Shown: positions 14,165 to 16,094 of the stretch, one piece after another
How the letters are laid out: the number at the start of each line of letters is the position of its first letter
Numbering within the stretch: position 1 is the stretch's first letter
DNA from: an uncultured Oscillibacter sp.
GTDB lineage: Bacteria; Bacillota_A; Clostridia; Oscillospirales; Oscillospiraceae
Direction: 5' to 3'
DNA length: 16,094 bases
NCBI GenBank assembly: GCA_902462475.1
Contig: CABQCB010000017.1
Coordinates: 1-16,094, forward strand
Notes under the pieces: generated by a model
Database searches by the model: none
Told to the model about the DNA's origin: nothing
Seen by the model: the letters and a program-made list of their open reading frames with translations, nothing else
Made by a program: the position numbers and the translations under genes

Positions 14165-15974
14165 AGTCAAAAGACCCAAAAAGCCACTGCTCTATTATTA
14201 CGGCATCATCCTTTTGGTGTTGATGCTGTTCAACCTGCTGGCACTGCCCCGCTTCGCGGAGGGGCAGTTGGTCGAGGTGGACTACGGCACCTTCATGTCC
14301 ATGACGGAAAACGGCCAGATCGGACGGGTGGAGCTGCAGGAGCAGGAAAACCGCATCCTCTTCACCAACCAGGAGGAGACGACCATCTACAAAACGGCCA
14401 TGGTGGACGATCCGGAGCTGACGCAGCGGCTCCACGACGCGGGCATCCCGTTTTACGGCCAGGAGATCCGGCAGGAGTCTCCCATCTTATCCGTCCTGCT
14501 GACGTGGATCTTGCCGCTGGTGATATTCATTGCCATTGGACAGTTCATGTCCAAAAAGCTCATGGACCGGGCCGGCGGCGCCAACGCCATGTCCTTCGGC
14601 CTGGGCAAGTCCAACGCCAAGATTTATGTGAAGTCCTCCGAGGGCATCAAGTTTTCCGATGTGGCCGGTGAGGACGAGGCCAAGGAGAGCCTCAAGGAGA
14701 TCGTGGACTACCTGCACGATCCCCAAAAGTACCGGGAGATTGGCGCGGCCATGCCCAAGGGCATTTTGCTGGTGGGCCCTCCGGGCACCGGCAAGACCAT
14801 GCTGGCCAAGGCAGTGGCCGGCGAGGCCAACGTTCCGTTCTTCTCCATGTCCGGCTCGGAGTTTGTGGAGATGTTCGTAGGCATGGGCGCATCCAAGGTG
14901 CGGGACCTTTTCAAACAGGCCAAGGAGAAAGCACCGTGCATCGTCTTTATCGATGAGATCGACGCCATCGGCAAAAAGCGGGACGGACAGATCGGCGGCA
15001 ACGACGAGCGGGAGCAGACCCTCAACCAGCTGCTCACGGAGATGGACGGCTTTGAGGGCAATACCGGCGTCATCATCCTGGCAGCCACCAACCGGCCCGA
15101 GTCCCTGGACCCGGCCCTCACCCGGCCCGGACGGTTTGACCGCCGGGTTCCGGTGGAATTGCCTGATCTCCATGGACGGGAGGAGATCCTGAAGGTCCAC
15201 GCCAAGAAGATCAAGACGGCAGAGGATGTGGACTTCCATAAAATTGCCCGCATGGCGTCCGGCGCCTCCGGCGCGGAGCTTGCCAACATCATCAACGAAG
15301 CGGCACTCCGGGCGGTGCGCAATGGCCGGAACTTTGCCACCCAATCCGACTTGGAGGAAAGCATCGAAGTAGTCATCGCCGGCTATCAGAAGAAGAACGC
15401 CATCCTGACGGATCAGGAGAAGTGGACGGTTTCCTACCATGAGATCGGCCATGCGCTGGTGGCTGCCAAGCAGACCCACTCCGCACCTGTCCAGAAGATC
15501 ACCATCATCCCCCGGACCTCCGGAGCCCTGGGCTACACTATGCAGGTGGAGGAGGGCAACCACTACCTCCTGACCCGGGAAGAGCTGGAAAACAAGATCG
15601 CCACCTACACCGGCGGCCGTGCGGCGGAGGAGGTCGTCTTTGGGACCATCTCTACCGGCGCGTCCAACGACATCGAGCAGGCTACCAAACTGGCCCGGTC
15701 CATGATCACCCGTTACGGCATGAGCAAGGACTTCGACATGGTGGCCATGGAAACGGTCAGCAACCAGTATCTGGGCGGCGACAGTTCCCTTACCTGCTCC
15801 ATGGAAACCCAGACGGAGATCGACCGTCAGGTAGTGGCGCTGGTGAAAAAGCAGCATGAAAAAGCTGCGGCTATTCTGGTGGAAAACCGGGAAAAGCTGG
15901 ATGAACTGGCCCGGTATCTCTATGAAAAAGAGACGATCACCGGCGAGGAATTTATGGAGATTTTGAATCGGTAA
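14157..15974 (+). CDS. ftsH: ATP-dependent zinc metalloprotease FtsH
   Basis: A membrane-bound AAA+ protease that unfolds and degrades membrane and short-lived cytosolic proteins as a hexamer. Of 605 residues: TM1 about 11-30, an outer domain 31-112, TM2 about 113-131, an AAA module with GPPGTGKT (207-214, Walker A), pore loop FVGMG (240-244), CIVFIDEID (261-269, Walker B with Glu267) and the second region of homology ending RPGRFDR with arginine fingers near 323 and 326. The protease domain has zinc motif HEIGH (428-432, catalytic Glu429) and the third-ligand Asp505 in [11 protein letters not shown]. All key residues are present. The protein is somewhat shorter than many Firmicutes FtsH proteins, mainly lacking a long C-terminal tail. 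It starts 8 bases inside the upstream gene's end, with AAGGAG about 12 bases before ATG, so translation is probably coupled. Genomes of this type can carry several FtsH copies, so it need not be the housekeeping one. Confidence 0.97.
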   Translation: MNEVKRPKKPLLYYYGIILLVLMLFNLLALPRFAEGQLVEVDYGTFMSMTENGQIGRVELQEQENRILFTNQEETTIYKTAMVDDPELTQRLHDAGIPFYGQEIRQESPILSVLLTWILPLVIFIAIGQFMSKKLMDRAGGANAMSFGLGKSNAKIYVKSSEGIKFSDVAGEDEAKESLKEIVDYLHDPQKYREIGAAMPKGILLVGPPGTGKTMLAKAVAGEANVPFFSMSGSEFVEMFVGMGASKVRDLFKQAKEKAPCIVFIDEIDAIGKKRDGQIGGNDEREQTLNQLLTEMDGFEGNTGVIILAATNRPESLDPALTRPGRFDRRVPVELPDLHGREEILKVHAKKIKTAEDVDFHKIARMASGASGAELANIINEAALRAVRNGRNFATQSDLEESIEVVIAGYQKKNAILTDQEKWTVSYHEIGHALVAAKQTHSAPVQKITIIPRTSGALGYTMQVEEGNHYLLTREELENKIATYTGGRAAEEVVFGTISTGASNDIEQATKLARSMITRYGMSKDFDMVAMETVSNQYLGGDSSLTCSMETQTEIDRQVVALVKKQHEKAAAILVENREKLDELARYLYEKETITGEEFMEILNR

Positions 15975-15980
15975 GCATTG

Positions 15981-16020
15981 AAAAAGCAGGCATCGCTTAC
16001 AAAAGCGATGCCTGCTTTTT
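15981..16020. terminator. Bidirectional intrinsic terminator after ftsH
   Basis: An 18-base perfect stem, AAAAAGCAGGCATCGCTT with AAGCGATGCCTGCTTTTT, around the loop acaa. Terminal A and T runs serve both ftsH and the convergent gene entering from the right. Confidence 0.93.
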
Positions 16021-16055
16021 TGATATGCGGGAAGGATGGAGAGCGGCAAGAAGAC

Positions 16056-16094
16056 TCAGCGCTCTTCCCGGAAGTAGCTCAGGCCCAGGCTTGC
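16056..16094 (-). CDS. 3' end of a minus-strand gene (runs off the right edge)
   Basis: Reading leftward from the window edge, one frame gives ASLGLSYFREER and then TGA (16056-16058), about 35 bases before the bidirectional terminator. This layout fits the last 12 codons of a convergent gene. The product cannot be identified from so few residues. Confidence 0.45.
   Translation of the reverse strand, partial: ASLGLSYFREER

Overview
The window looks like chromosomal DNA of a GC-rich, Gram-positive Clostridia-type bacterium, possibly an Oscillospirales gut commensal. This rests on purine-rich Shine-Dalgarno sequences, sigma-A-like promoters, hairpin-plus-T-tract terminators, a CCA-encoding tRNA-Leu, FtsH and TetR-type regulators. 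The species cannot be fixed from the sequence.

Layout. Positions 1-184 (minus) hold the start of gap (glyceraldehyde-3-phosphate dehydrogenase). A 302-base divergent control region separates it from a LacI-family regulator (487-1503, plus); near-identical GATTACGCAA elements lie in both leaders. A bidirectional terminator follows, then a convergent secreted serine hydrolase of the beta-lactamase/penicillin-binding fold (1547-3622, minus). tRNA-Leu(UAG) at 3819-3903 has its own promoter and terminator. A TetR-type regulator (3997-4581, minus) diverges from a tightly overlapping four-gene plus-strand operon (4756-12694): a small 105-residue protein of unknown function, an 813-residue MMPL/RND-type exporter, a 1534-residue membrane-anchored extracytoplasmic protein, and a cytidylate-kinase-like protein. 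After a 320-base gap with a hairpin, a tRNA-like 3' fragment and a strong terminator comes a second TetR-type regulator (13015-13578). Then follow a long perfect hairpin and a promoter driving a small coiled-coil protein overlapped by ftsH (13727-15974). The window closes with a bidirectional terminator and the last codons of a minus-strand gene.

How the genes work together. The central operon is the most unusual part. Each gene overlaps the next by 4-14 bases, implying coupled translation. The exporter keeps both Asp-Tyr pairs expected of an MmpL-type proton relay and ends in a glycine/valine-periodic tail resembling bactofilin repeats. Its giant partner has a GLUG-repeat solenoid interrupted by about 320 residues of coiled coil. 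It then has a two-helix membrane hairpin and two similar C-terminal beta-rich domains (an internal duplication), predicted to lie outside the cell. I infer a proton-driven machine that moves an amphiphilic or cell-surface molecule, with the giant protein as periplasm/wall-side scaffold and carrier, under the divergent TetR protein. The two TetR-type proteins flanking the operon are paralogous over the DNA-binding region, and each has a nearby hairpin carrying the same TGTCAAAATTCT(T)GACA core.
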